NCBI GenBank assembly: GCA_019722365.1
Contig: JADFUC010001995.1
Location: 620,001-684,000, forward strand
Origin: Lithospermum erythrorhizon
Taxonomy: Eukaryota > Streptophyta > Magnoliopsida > Boraginales > Boraginaceae
Length of the DNA: 64,000 nucleotides
Reading direction: 5' to 3'
The notes under the pieces are model-generated. The model was not told the origin of the DNA. It searched no databases and saw only the letters and a list, made by a program, of their open reading frames with translations. The translations under genes and the position numbers were made by a program. Shown piece by piece: positions 51,201-63,385 of the stretch; within the stretch, counting starts at the first letter, position 1; each line of letters opens with the position of its first letter.

Positions 51201-52640
51201 TTATCATCCTAATTGTCAGGAGATTGGGCTTGTAAATTTTAGTTTATGAGGTTGATCAAAGAAGGTGTTATGCATTTTGTAAATTATAAAGTGCGCATCC
51301 TAATTTGAGCAAGAGTTCTGGCTACTTTGCAGGAGTATCTGATCATCAGCTAGTGATCTTAGTGGAATTCTTAGGATTTCCATTTCTGGACTTCTAGTGA
51401 GATATCTTGGTATTCCCCTGATAATTAAACAACTTTGCACATCTGATTGTAGAGGGCTCATTGAGAAGATCAAATAGAGATTCGAAGTTAGGGATCAAAC
51501 GCTCACGTATTTCTTCCTACAGACTATTCCTTGATATTGAAAAGCTCTTGAGGCTTACTTGTGGAGGCTGTGGATGGAAGCTATATGCCAAAGATGATGT
51601 TTGGAAGCGAGACTGATTCTCAAGAAGGAAGAGGGGGGATTTGGTATAAAAGACATTTACATATGAAACATTGCTTGTGTGGCCAAACACATATAGAATG
51701 TTGTTGCGATAAAGCTCCCATGGGTGAAATGGGTGTACAACACATGGAATTAAATGGCGGTATTTGGGAGATACAAAGTAGACATTATTCTTGGGCGTGG
51801 AGAAAATGTTACATCGAGAGAGGACAACATTAAACATTATGTAGAAGAAATAGCAATTGAGAAATGGGTAAGACTACTGACTCTCTTTTTGATAGTTGAC
51901 ATGAGAAAGGCTTTCGATTGATATTCTTAATACTAAAAATATTAGCTACTCCTGCAGTAAAGTACCAGATCTATAAATTTGAATTAGTAACTTTTATAAT
52001 CGAATATGCTTGAGGCAAACACCTCACGATGTTCAAATGTTTAGTGGTGTTTCCCGAATATTTAAGTAATAATGATCGATTGGAATGGTTTTGGGAGTAA
52101 TTCTTTAGCCTTAAATGTGTGGGTTGGGTTGGGGATTATCTCTACACATATTTGATAGTGGAAAGTCATTTGGTTTAAGGGTCATGTACCTAAGTTTAGT
52201 TTCATCTGTTGGACTACATTTTTAGGGAAGAGCGCCTACAAAAGCAATTTCATGAAGTGAGGATTGATACAGGATGATACATGCTTGTTTTGTGATGAAC
52301 ATGAGACTTTGCAGTACCTATTTTTCAAATGCAATGTTGCTGCAGAAGTATGGAGAAAATTACTAATGTATCCACATGAATATCATCAATTACAGGGTTG
52401 GGAGGATGAGGTCAGGTGGCTTGTTCAGAAGGGCATGGGCAAGAGTTTGAAGTAGATTAGATGCTTTGGATAATAACCGCCACTCCTATCATTGTGGTTG
52501 ACCGAAGCAGAGAAAATACTTGGGATGAGGAGCGAGCGATAATAGTATTGTGAGTAAAAGTGTAGTTGATGTTAGAGCTTGTGTAGGTAGTTGGAGGCAT
52601 GTAACTAGAAACAAGCAAAACTGGAGCATTTGCAGTGACT
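48230..52640 (+). mobile_element. Degenerate L1-type LINE retrotransposon
   Basis: ORF1 traces begin at ATGAAATTTTC (48230) with a DUF4283-like N-terminal region. A zinc knuckle at about 48820-48870 reads CSHCKLFGHDVEHC (CX2CX4HX4C). ORF2 starts with an endonuclease: IRIWNIKGLNCP near 49288, VIGGDFNIVRS at about 49672-49705 (the G-DFN metal-binding block), and the SDHCSLDI box near 49940. Reverse transcriptase is heavily mutated but traces remain: NNTTITLIPKV at about 50700, KIDIVKAYDLM at about 50945, and GKGIRITLF-like sequence at about 51130. The end carries a Cys-rich motif (CLFCDEHETLQYLFFKC, 52270-52330) of the zf-RVT type. In-frame stops and frameshifts are numerous, so the element is inactive. 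Its boundaries and target duplication were not resolved. Confidence 0.9.
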
Positions 52641-53349
52641 GGGGTTTCAATATAACTATATTCGACTGTAAATAGCTATAGTTTTGATTTTTTCATCGCT
52701 TCAATAAAAATTTTTAAAGTATTTTTATAACTTTCACATGCGATGATATAAAAAAAGTCGAAACAATGTCATTATTGATTGTAGAAAAAAAGTGAACAAG
52801 CGGTCTTGCTAGGTTGTGCAATAAGCCAAATTACTTTCTCTCCTGAAGGCGATGGATCTCCTATGAAAGTAGATGAGCGGAATTATCCGATATAATTTTT
52901 TATCAAATTTTGATACAAAAATTAAAAATATTAATTAAAATAAATTGATCTTTGTAATTTAAAGTATAAGGTAAAATTTTACCCGAGTCCTATTTGTATG
53001 TTTATGGTGTTTTGTAAGCACCATACTTATAAAGGATGGTTTAGTAATTAACACATAATAAAATAAAATAAATTGACAAAATCCCCACCCCATCCCATGC
53101 GCAAGACCCATCAACAAACTCATAATCAATTACAATAATTGACTGTTAAATTCGCTTCATAATAGGAAAGTATCCAGGAAAATCAATTTCTACCTAATCA
53201 AATTCTCTCTCCTTTTGAATTTTATAAAAATCTCCCTCAAATCCATTGAATGATATAATATTTTAACAATAATATATATTATTAAATTATTAGCTTAAAT
53301 CTCAATCACATATCAAAAAATGAATTTTAGTGGTAATTAAAAATATCAA
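52641..53349. other. Flank of the LINE
   Basis: AT-rich and non-coding. It may include the LINE 3' UTR or tail (CAATAAAAATTTTTAAAG near 52700). Confidence 0.35.
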
Positions 53350-53655
53350 TAAGCATCACCAAAGGATATTATTAGAAAAATGGTAGAGTAGTCTAAAATT
53401 ATTGAACCTGACGTTCTACAATTATGTTAAGCATAATGTAGTGAATAGTACCATATTCATATGTATGATGGTATTTGATTTCTCCATAAAAATATCATAT
53501 CTATTAGGAAAATGGTATATAGTATAAAATTATTTACCCTGATAATCTACAATCATGTCGAGCATATAATATAATACGGAATAAGAAATACCATAGTCAT
53601 ATGTATGATGGTATTTGATTTTTCCATAAAAATGCCATATCTATTAGAAAAATGG
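53350..53655. repeat. Two copies of a roughly 135-150 bp AT-rich unit
   Basis: The run GGTATTTGATT, TCCATAAAAAT, ATATCTATTAG, AAAATGGTA appears at about 53469-53517 and again at about 53610-53656. Both are preceded by TACCATATTCATATGTATGA-like sequence (53450 and 53590). The two units are clearly related tandem copies. Confidence 0.75.
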
Positions 53656-54490
53656 TACATTAGTCTTAGCTTAACTACCAAACACGTATACATAATGATA
53701 TTTTAACGATAATGTGAAATACCATAAAGCATAATCAAAATGGTATTTTTTGAATTTACTTAACCTGATATTAGATGAAAATGATATTATATTGAAAAAT
53801 AATAGTTTTTTTTTAAATTATTAGCTTGAATATGAAATACTTATCTATAATTATATTTTAATGGTAATATGAAATCTGATCATGCTTGCCGCGGCTCGTA
53901 TGTCCAGATTGGGATTCGTTATTAGATTTGATGGGTGGCGCCATGGCGAGAGTCTTTCGTGGCGCGTTTGTCTCGCTTTCGCGTGCGTTGGAGTTCTTTA
54001 TGAGATGAGAACTAGAAGAAGATGTATGCTGATAATTTATGAATAGTACCAACCAAATGATATGAAACCTCAGCGCCTGGCGTTTTTGCGGTCGGGTATT
54101 CTGGCTATCAATCGTAGTCAAATGGTATTTTGTTGGTTTTAAAAACACAATATTAGATGAAAATGAAATAATGTAATATTATAACAATAATTGTTATTTT
54201 TTAAATTATTAGCTAAAATACCAAACACATATAAATAATGGTATTAAAATGATTATGAGAAATACCATAAAACATGATCAAAATGATATTTTTTGGATCT
54301 AACAACACAATATTAGATGAAAATGATATAATATTGTAAAGATAATATTTATTTTTAAATTATTAGCTTGAATATTAAACACATATAAACAATGGTATTT
54401 TAATGATAATAAGAAGTACCATGAATCAAAGTAAAATGATATTTTATTAATATTATTATACCAAAAATATATAAACAGTATGTTAATGGT
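53656..54490. repeat. AT-rich tandem repeat, about 150-bp period, with an internal insertion
   Basis: Units carry AAATTATTAGCTT, a CACATATA.A.AATGGTATTT segment, GAAATACCATAAA and CAAAATG.TATTTT. They start near 53660, 53812, 54200 and 54352. The 54200-54352 spacing is about 152 bp; the 53812-54200 spacing is about 388 bp because roughly 240 bp of GC-richer DNA (53873-54118) interrupts that unit. Confidence 0.7.
53873..54118. mobile_element. GC-rich insertion inside the AT-rich repeat
   Basis: Comparison with neighbouring repeat units shows that sequence between TATGAAAT and CAAATGGTATTTT, normally about 20-25 bp, is replaced here by about 240 bp of GC-richer DNA (for example GGGTGGCGCCATGGCGAG). 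It looks like an insertion, but no terminal repeats or family were recognised. Confidence 0.4.
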
Positions 54491-55762
54491 AATAAGATTG
54501 TTTTTGGATAAAATGTACATAAATATTTCTGTTGATTCATTTGAATTGTGAAAATAAATAATTTTAATTACAGAACCAAACTTATGGATGCTAGAAAGTT
54601 TGTTCAATTGTAATGTAGGCAAACATCTTAGGAAGCTAAAGAATTGAAAAAAAAGAAATCAAAGCAAAAAGGCAAAAAAATGGAACAAAACAGAAAATAA
54701 GAAAGCAATTCGAGGAGAGATTGATTCATGGTGGCCATTGAACTCTGGCTTGCCTTCAAATTAAACAACTTCACAATAGAGAAAAAATGTCAATACCAAC
54801 AATGTTCCCAATCAATCACCGTAAAATTAAAAATCAAACATATTACAAGATCTAAGAATTGAGATTGATGTAAACATCATACTTACCATTTCTTAAACCT
54901 CTAAAAAATTACTTATTTTACCCCATACCACATACCAAGCATGACTTATAAGTGGAATCTTAGTTCAATTAGTTAAGTTTACAAATTAGATTTTGTTACA
55001 TTCAAAAAATATTCTTCCTCCTTTTGTATTCCAATTTATAAAAATACACAATTGCAGAATGCTTTTCCTTTTTGATAAAGTTGTAGATGCCTGGATATTA
55101 AACAAAGAATTACTTCTCTCTCTCACATCATATAGAATGCCAACACATACATAAACCTGAACACCGAATAGAGGATTGGTAATGGAATTTGAATTCATTT
55201 AGTAAATAAATAGTTACAATATTGTAAATTAATCGCAAATTAGTGCAAAATGTTTGAATTACATATGAATAGAAGAATAAAGGCGAATGTCGACTTTCTC
55301 CTTTTGAAGGCTATCTTTGCGTCATGCTGCTGGGAATTGTCTGCGGCCAGTATAATTGTACCGAATTCGGAGTTTATTTGGCCGAAACTTTCTTTTGTGA
55401 TGTTTTGGGAGAATTTAAATTCATATCACATTACTCAATTTTTCATCCACAAATTTAACTTAAAGTGAAACTAATTTTGAAATTTTCATTTAAAAAAAAA
55501 ATAGACATATAATTTATTATGGAAAAAAAGTATACTAGCTTCTTAAATAAAGCTTTATTATTAATTATATGAATAAGAATTAAAATTAACTCCACAAAAG
55601 ATACATACATACTAACATACATTATACACACCATCCATCTCCAAGTGGCTTTCTTTTCTTGCTTTAGCACTAGCTGCTAGAAAGTGCTGTTTTTTTCTCT
55701 GTGTCTCAAAGCTCTCATCTCATTGCTTTTTCTCTCAACTTTTCTTTTCTGCCTCTTTCTCT
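54491..55762. other. Upstream region and leader of the Dof gene
   Basis: AT-rich with no gene. Just before the Dof start (55640-55760) the sequence turns pyrimidine-rich (TTTTTTCTCTGTGTCTCAAA, CTTTTTCTCTC), typical of a plant 5' leader. Polypurine near 54640-54720 is unexplained. Confidence 0.4.
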
Positions 55763-57028
55763 ATGGATGCTGCTCAGTGGCCACAGGTAAAGGAGCATGT
55801 TTTCTCCATCATGATAACTTCTTTCTAGGGTTGGTTGGGGTTTTCAAGGCTATTTTTATTATGTTTTGCTTTGGTTATTGAAATTAAAGATAACATTAAT
55901 CATCTTCTAGCTTTTTTGTCATCAATCTAATGGGTAACTTTAATTTCATTTGAAATGATATGCCCCCACTAAATCTTTGAATTTATATGTTTCTCATCAG
56001 ATGTTCATTTCATATAGTATATCTTCTTACAAGCACTCAACTTTTTTTTTACCTTTTTCTCTTTCTTTTCCATCATCTAATAACCGAAAGGCTAAAATTC
56101 AATTTGGTTTGTTTACTTTGTTTGTTAGCTTTGATCCCTTTCTCATATCTCCATATATACAAGCAAATTTATGTTTCTTGCTTGTTTTTATTTTTATTCC
56201 TTAATTTAGGGTATTGGAGTGTCCAAGACCAAGCCTGTTGAAGCACCAAGACCACAAGCAACAAATGAAAAGAAGCCTAGGCCACAAAAGGAACAAGCCG
56301 TGAATTGTCCTAGGTGCAATTCAACAAATACCAAGTTTTGTTATTACAACAATTATAGCCTTTCTCAACCTAGGTATTTTTGCAAAAGTTGTAGAAGATA
56401 TTGGACTGAAGGGGGTACATTAAGAAATGTTCCTGTTGGTGGGGGTTCAAGAAAAAACAAGAGATCTATTTCAACTGTGACTTCAACATCATCATCTTCA
56501 TCAAAGAAGCCTCTCATTTCAGATCTAACCATTCCAAGTTTTTCTAGCCTCCCTTCTCAAAACCCTAAAATAACTCATGGGTCCTCCCAAGATCTTAATT
56601 TAGCATTTCCACCCATACCCTCCAACAACTATAGTTCCTTTTCTAACCTTGTTGCTTTACAACCAAATCCAACTAATATGGATTTTCTCAAGAATGGAAA
56701 TTCATCATCAAGTAAGGGGTGGCACACTTTTATGTCTATGCCAACTTCAAATTGTAACACAATTTTTACATCAGCTGGCATCCCTTTGCATGATTTCAAA
56801 CCAACCCTTAATTTTGCTTTAGATGGTTTTGATAATCATCAAAATGTGTTTGGGAATAATCTTGCAGATGGAGCTCAAGATACAAGTGAGAAAATATTCC
56901 TCCCACCTTTGAATGATTTGAATCAAGTTTCAAGTACTAATAATGAATTCGAGCAAAATAAAGGACAAGGAGGTCAAGATAATATTAGTGGATATTGGAA
57001 TGGCATGCTTGGGGGATACTCATGGTAA
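55763..57028 (+). CDS. Dof-type zinc-finger transcription factor (DOF4.6/DOF1.4-like)
   Basis: Plant-specific transcription factor binding AAAG cores. Two exons, 55763-55786 and 56210-57028, give 280 residues. The first exon encodes only MDAAQWPQ, a start shared with DOF4.6-type proteins; without it there is no ATG before the zinc finger. The C2C2 Dof finger has Cys41, Cys44, Cys66 and Cys69 ([20 protein letters not shown], then [20 protein letters not shown]). A basic nuclear-targeting segment, RKNKRS, follows. The rest is Ser/Asn-rich and low complexity, with [10 protein letters not shown]. The conserved end [12 protein letters not shown] matches the C-terminal motif of the DOF4.6 group. 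The frame is intact. The 423-bp intron is T-rich, with GT-AG borders. The subgroup is an inference; symbols within the family vary. Confidence 0.92.
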
Positions 57029-60000
57029 ATACACAAATAAAAGGTAGAGATGATGGGAGACTGATGGCAGTAATATTGTTACTTTCACTTATTTAATTTC
57101 TCTTAACTAGTGAGTGCGTGACTTGTTTTATTTTGAATTGTGTGACAAGAAACATTAGGAGTTTGATAAGATTAAGAATGAACTAACAAATAGGGGAATG
57201 TGTTGTTTTGTTTCTGATTTAGTTGTGTTTTTCAAGTTGTGTTCTTGTTGATCATCTTTGTATTGGGTCATTTGGGTGCAATGATTCTTTCATCTAGCAC
57301 TTGATCTTTGTTATATATGTAAATTCTTATTATATACATCTTTGTTTCCTTGTATTTGAGAGCTCAACTAGTAATACATTGTGTTTGTAAACATTGTTTG
57401 CACTAATAATATTTCATTTCAAGAATCATTGTGATGAGAAACTTATTTATTTACAACATTAGTACATCCATCTCAATTGATATTATGCAATCTAAAGTCG
57501 TATCTTTAATTTCTTTCTTGTATACGTCATTCTAGACACAAACATTGTCAGATGAAAAAGAAGAGCATATGTTGTGGAGATTCTCCAAAGCAGTAAAGCA
57601 AAGTAGCTTGTTCAAGTAAGAAATTATAGAAGTAAGATATGGGAAGTCTGAGATAATCTGCTAAGTCAGTGAGTTTGTTCAATTCCTTAGACACAAAGTA
57701 CAAGTGAGTAATGACTTGTATCCTTTATGTCACATGCCCATGCCCAATTTATCCAAGACTTTTCGAGATGTGAGCATCACTCTTCATTCTTTTCTTTTTG
57801 GAATTCATTTCCATTTTCTACTTACATATACAAAATTATTTGATGGATATATATATATATATATATGATATTTAATAATCAATCCTACATGCTAGCAATT
57901 TTGATGAGACGAAAGAATTGACAAATAAACGACTACATATTAGTACTATTAGGTGACTCAATTACTGCGACCTAATTGATGGTTTAGAAAAACCTTTGAT
58001 TAGAGACTTCTTTCATATTTAAAATTTAAAAAACTAACACTTTAAACTTTACATATATCCAACAATACATGTAAAAGTTGATCAAATAAAACAAGTTATT
58101 ATAAATAAATATTGATGAACTAAGATAAGTTAAGAGAAATTAAAAAAAAAAAGTATGTAGACGATTTCTATAGGATGGAAGGAGCAATATTCATTCGTAT
58201 TCAACATCACTTTTATATTAAATTTTGTACAATTTATATAATATTAATTATTAACATAATATAATATATAAGGGAAGAAAAATGAAAAGAGAACAATCTA
58301 CCACCACATCACATAAAAAAAAATTATTTTTTGATTTAAAGAAAAAAAAGATGGTTGGTTATGATTAAAAAAAATTGTTTATAATAATAGTTAGTTTTTT
58401 ATGTCAAAAGAGGAGATTTATATTTATTCTCCAAAAACTTAGGGGACATTGAGATTATTGGGCTTCAACTTGTAACCGATTACCCCCATATTATATATGG
58501 GTAGATTTTTCTAACGTTGAGTCGCCATGTGTTTGTATTTTCCTTTATTATTGGAGAAGTCGAGCTTTAGATATTGTCGTCTACCGTATTCTTAGTTTTA
58601 AAAAAATCAAAGTTGAGAAAAATTTAAAATTGCACATGAAAATTTAAGAAAATTTTGTATAATTTTTATTTTAAGGAAAAGGTATTTCAGAAAAGTTAAA
58701 TTCAAATATTAATACATTAAAGATTCCAATCTCCATGAGTCTATAACTCTATGGTGCATTTGTGCTCAAGTGCTCGTGGAAGTGTGGACTGGGCTGAAAA
58801 TTCCAGATGTGTGGATGATTGTGTCCAGCTTTCATTTACTATCAAAGGGCCGGTAAGACTAACTCCAGTGGGAAGTATTTGATGAAATATTTGGAGATAT
58901 TTAGTTGCACTAGAGAATATTTGAGGGGAGTATATTTGTTCCCAATTTATAAAGAATTATTGAATAATTCTGGAATTATTCACAACTAAAAAAGAAATTG
59001 ACCAATCCTCGAGCAACACGTGGCGTTCTGCAGAGGAATCACAGCCCCTTGTCGGGCTAATGGGGATGCATGTACAGACAAGCCCAAGCTCAAATGCAGC
59101 GTGTCATTTGATTAACAGTTTATTTCTCTATTTAATTGACATCTTTGACATTATTTCATTGAATTAAATTTTTTTGTATCAATATTTTTTATTTTCAGAT
59201 TTATAAATAAGTAGGTTTGTTTGATTTGGTAAAAAAAATTCGATTTAGCTTTCTTATTAAAAGATAATTAAATAATATGTTAATGATGAGCGAAGATAAA
59301 ATTATGTAGTTGAGAGATAAAGTGGAATAATTTTTGAAATATACCACGTATTGTAGAGTGCAAAATATTTATAGAGATATTTGATAATATGGAAGAATAA
59401 TATGACGTGACGTAAAATATTTAGAATGAATTATACCATGAGAGATAGTGCTTGAGATCGGGCGGTATGCGCATAGTGTGTACTGTGTACTGTGATGGTA
59501 TCACTATTCACTACCAACAAAAGATAATAGAAAGAGAATTTATAGTACGAAAAGATAAAAGTTTTAGGGGATAATTTGAAAAGATAACGATAGTTTATGA
59601 AGCAAAATGAAAAGAAGTCTATAATTTTTTATTTATAAGTAAGATTGTAATAATTTTGATATTTTTTATAATGAAATTGAATCATTTTGAGCAAGAAAAG
59701 TAATTATATTAAATTGACTTATTTAGATGATTTAATTATCTTAACATATTAATGGAAAAAAAATTAACTAATAATTTGAGAGTATTTGGTCGTGCTATAA
59801 AAGAGAATCGATTTTGCTAAACCACCGTTAACTACACTGTCAATATTCATCTCATTAAGCTCTTCTATAAAAACACATCTCTTCATAAATATTTACAAAT
59901 CTATAATATTCTTCGCTATACCCTCTCTCAATATTTTAAGTCTATATAACATTGTAAAACATACTTTAAGAATTGACCATTTTGTATTTGATAACTAAAG

Positions 60001-61271
60001 GATGTAAAAAAATAACAAATGTGAGGATAATTAACAATGTTTAAGATTATAAAAACAACTTCACTAAGCAAATTATGTTTGAATAATATTGGGAGTTAAT
60101 TATGATGAATTTGATGACAAGTATTGTGGGACACGTTTCAAATGTACAAAGGTGTCTGTGTCAACTCTGGTCCTCCACGAATCATCACTTGTAATAATAA
60201 GATGATGAATCTAACAAGCAACTCTTAAACTGTGCAATTACTCTTCAATCTTACCCCCACACCTTACCCACCCACCACATGGATATTCATCTCCAGATAT
60301 TTAATCCAAATATGCAAATGGGTACCAATAATTTCCAGTAGTAGGTATAACTTATCTATTTCCTACTTGTTCATGCCTCTGTTAATATCTGTATATATAA
60401 ATTTATTATTTTAATACTTTTTAGTTTTTTTGTTGGTTTATTTGTTTAGCTTAGCTGGATAGTTTAGTGTAAAGATAGGATTTTTATGGAGTAGGAAATT
60501 TATTTATTACCAACTTACAACAGTTACAAGATTATTTTGATTGAGCTGAAGTAGATATTATGATTCTTGGAGGGCTCTATTAGTTGATTGATTGGTTATC
60601 AGGAAAATATTGTAATTTGTATGGAGATTATGTTAAAAGGTTGATTGGTAGTTCACTAGCTATGTATAAATTGACCCCAATTAGAAGAATTGCATATTTT
60701 TAGTCTTGAATGGATTTAATGGAGGATTGAATTTGGTGGAGTGATATTTGAAGATTGGTTTTTTTTATTTGATCCTAACAGAGTTGAGGGGTTTAGATTT
60801 GTATTAATGAAAAAAGCTTATATGATTTGTACTTCTATGTAACTTACCAGTAAATTTTTTCCTTGCAATTAGATGTACTTTCTCTGTTCTATTTGAATTA
60901 CCTAATTGCAATATTTTGTGCAAGAATAAAAATCTAGTCTTTACCATTTGATGCTAGTGTGATATTAATGGTATAACAATACATTTATATTAAGTCAACC
61001 ATTTTCCGCAAATTTTTTAATAACGTCAAGCTAGATCATTCAAATAACACGGAGGAAATAGTTGATAAGATTTTTGTAAATTTTTTGATTGCTGAATCTG
61101 AATGTTCTGAAGTCATGCAGGGGCAGAGTTCTTTATGCTTGAATCTTATAGAGTATTGTCAAAGTCAATTGTACGTCTTAGAAACCACTTGAGACACTGA
61201 ATGCAGCTGATTGAAGGGTCACATGCAATAAAAAGCTTGTTAGCACCTTGAAGGGCTTAAAAGGTTGTACA
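57029..61271. other. Dof 3' UTR, intergenic DNA and leader of the next gene
   Basis: The Dof 3' UTR probably extends to about 57.4 kb. A short (AT) run lies at 57847-57866. Around 58.85-59.1 kb is a less AT-rich patch (CAACACGTGGCGTTCTGCAG) containing a G-box-like CACGTG. The stretch before 61272 includes a possible leader-intron acceptor (TCATGCAG/GGGCAGAG near 61120). No gene is supported. Confidence 0.4.
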
Positions 61272-62731
61272 ATGAATCCCTCGGATCGGCTTTTGATTAG
61301 CAGAGCTCGTAATTATGGGAAGTGGTGGTTGCATATTCACGAACAACAAAAAAGTTCTGTCCAGGAAAATGTTGACAACCCAGAAAATGTAGACAGACCA
61401 GAAAAGGAGTTCTGTAAATCCAACACTCAGTTCAGTAAATCGAAAACCGAGTTGGAAGATCAATCTAGATTAGTTTACGGGGAGAAGCAGTTGATCGAGG
61501 AGTATTTCACTAAAGCTAAGCCTTGTCCATATGGATTGGTGAGCATTGATCGTCAATGCAAGGTTATTGAGAATTATGTACCTCTTGAGCAGAACAGTAC
61601 CAAGGAAGAGCTAAATATAATTATTGGCGATGATTTGCACAAGCCCCCAGAAAACAAACATAAAATATGCAGTAAGGATACCTATACTAAGGATCTGGAC
61701 TCGTACATCTGCCAAGATTCCCAGTCGTCAGGGAAAGAATGCTCTGAACTTGATTACTATTTGAAAGCGGTGGAGAATTCTGAACCATGGTTGTACACGT
61801 CTGATAGGGGAGACTTGTCATCTTTTGTTTCTTATCGGTCTCAAGCTCATGTTGAGAATCATGATATTTTAGGTTATCAGATTTTCGGAAGAAGCTCCAC
61901 TGCTTGCTCTTACAACTATGACAAAGTGAAGGATAAGACTGAATCATACATGGCTACAGAAACTCATTCTACTTTAGGGAATCTTGCTTTAGCAATTATG
62001 GATGAAGGCATGACTCCATCAAACCCCATAGAGTGCTCCACTAATAGTTCAGCCAAAGTGAATCGGTATTGCTTTACATACTAATGTAGGACATGAATTG
62101 TTCAAATACCTTTTATCAGTTGGGCTTGGTGTTTATCATTCATTATCACATGTGCTTTTGCAGCAGTTTCATACTAATATAAGGCATGAATTGGTCAAAT
62201 ACATTTTAGCGCATTTATTAGATTGGCCTTGTGGTTATTGATTACCTCAGGTCTTTTTGCAGCAATGATGGTTTGAATGCTTCAAATCAGACGATACCTG
62301 GGACCGATGTACAACTTGAGCACAATGTGGACCGACTCCATCTATTAGAAGCACTTTGCCACTCTCAAACCCGTGCCAGAGAAGCAGAGAAGTTTGCACA
62401 ACAGAACTGTGATGAGAAGGAACAGATAATCAAACTCTATTTCAGACAAGCTTCACAACTCTTCGCTTACAAGCAGTGGGTGGAAATTTTGAGGTTGGAA
62501 AACCTAATTCTCCAACTTAGGAATAGCGGTGTATACATATCTGCCAATTTCCCTGTTCGCGCTAAAGGTAGACAAACGAGGAAGGGTAAGAGGTGGACAG
62601 AGAAAAGGAATAATGGGAAACCAAAAACAGAAACCGGGAATTCTTTTATTGCTTTTGCTATAGGCTTAGGTCTTGCTGGTGCAGGTCTACTACTCGGTTG
62701 GACTATTGGATGGATGTTCTCTACTTTCTGA
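61272..62731 (+). CDS. Plant protein of unknown function with coiled coil and C-terminal membrane anchor
   Basis: Two exons, 61272-62065 and 62263-62731, give 420 residues; donor CG/GTATTG and acceptor TTTTTGCAG/CAATG keep the frame. The start MNPSDRLLISRARNYGKWWL is the first ATG in frame. The N-terminal two thirds is hydrophilic and poorly structured, rich in Glu, Lys and Ser. A conserved block follows from about residue 290: LHLLEALCHSQTRAREAEKF, then a Glu/Lys-rich segment suggesting a coiled coil, and QASQLFAYKQWVEILRLENL. A basic stretch (RAKGRQTRKGKRWTEKR) precedes a hydrophobic segment of about 25 residues (IAFAIGLGLAGAGLLLGWTI) that ends almost at the C-terminus, as in tail-anchored proteins facing the cytosol. 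I recognise a conserved plant family of unknown role and give no function. Confidence 0.75.
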
Positions 62732-63385
62732 GCTACCCTTGGATGATAGCCTGAATCTGTCGATACATAGCATGATCACCCCCTGGAGGTTGCATTGTCT
62801 TGGGGGATGTTATTTGTGATTTGGTTCCTCGAGTATGAAGGTAAATCTTGCGGTTGTATATATATTTTGGTTTGTTTTATAGTGCTTATGTAAAGATGTA
62901 TGTTAGGATTTAAACCATGTTCTAGGGATGGTATGTACAGTCCTGCCCCCATGTAAGCGTCTTCTTGTTTTCATCTGTAATTTAAAGGAATATTTGGTTC
63001 TACTTACTAAACGAAAGGATTGAGTTGATGTGTTTGCCTGAGAGCTTTGAATTATTAGTCTACTGACATTGCAAAGGTGTTCGTGGAGAACCTCGAATTA
63101 GTTCAATGATAAGCATGGCGTTCGGACGCGTATGCCTTTCCAAGGTCAGCGGGTCTGCTGCATCCTCTGGGCGAGGAGCTTCCGTCCTAACATGATGGGG
63201 TGGCGATTATCCCCTGTTGGTGGCGACTGGTAACTACTCCCCGCCCTAATGTGATACGGTTTCCCGCTTCTGCGCTTTCCATACCTGCTGCTGCATTATT
63301 TTTTAGAGTTCTTGCATCTCACAGCTCGCCCAGGAGGGCAACAAAAATCCTTCTACTAGAATGAAAAACGCTTTCAACTATAGAA
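62732..63385. other. 3' UTR and flank of the tail-anchored protein gene
   Basis: The 3' UTR probably runs to about 63.0 kb. At 63090-63300 a GC-richer patch has tRNA-like box order (TAGTTCAATGATAAG, then AAGGTCAGCGGGTCTGCTGC) and could be a decayed SINE head. Confidence 0.4.

Noticed and set aside
53857..54148. 96-codon minus-strand frame
   Set aside because: It spans the GC-rich insertion and its repeat flank, with no family match.
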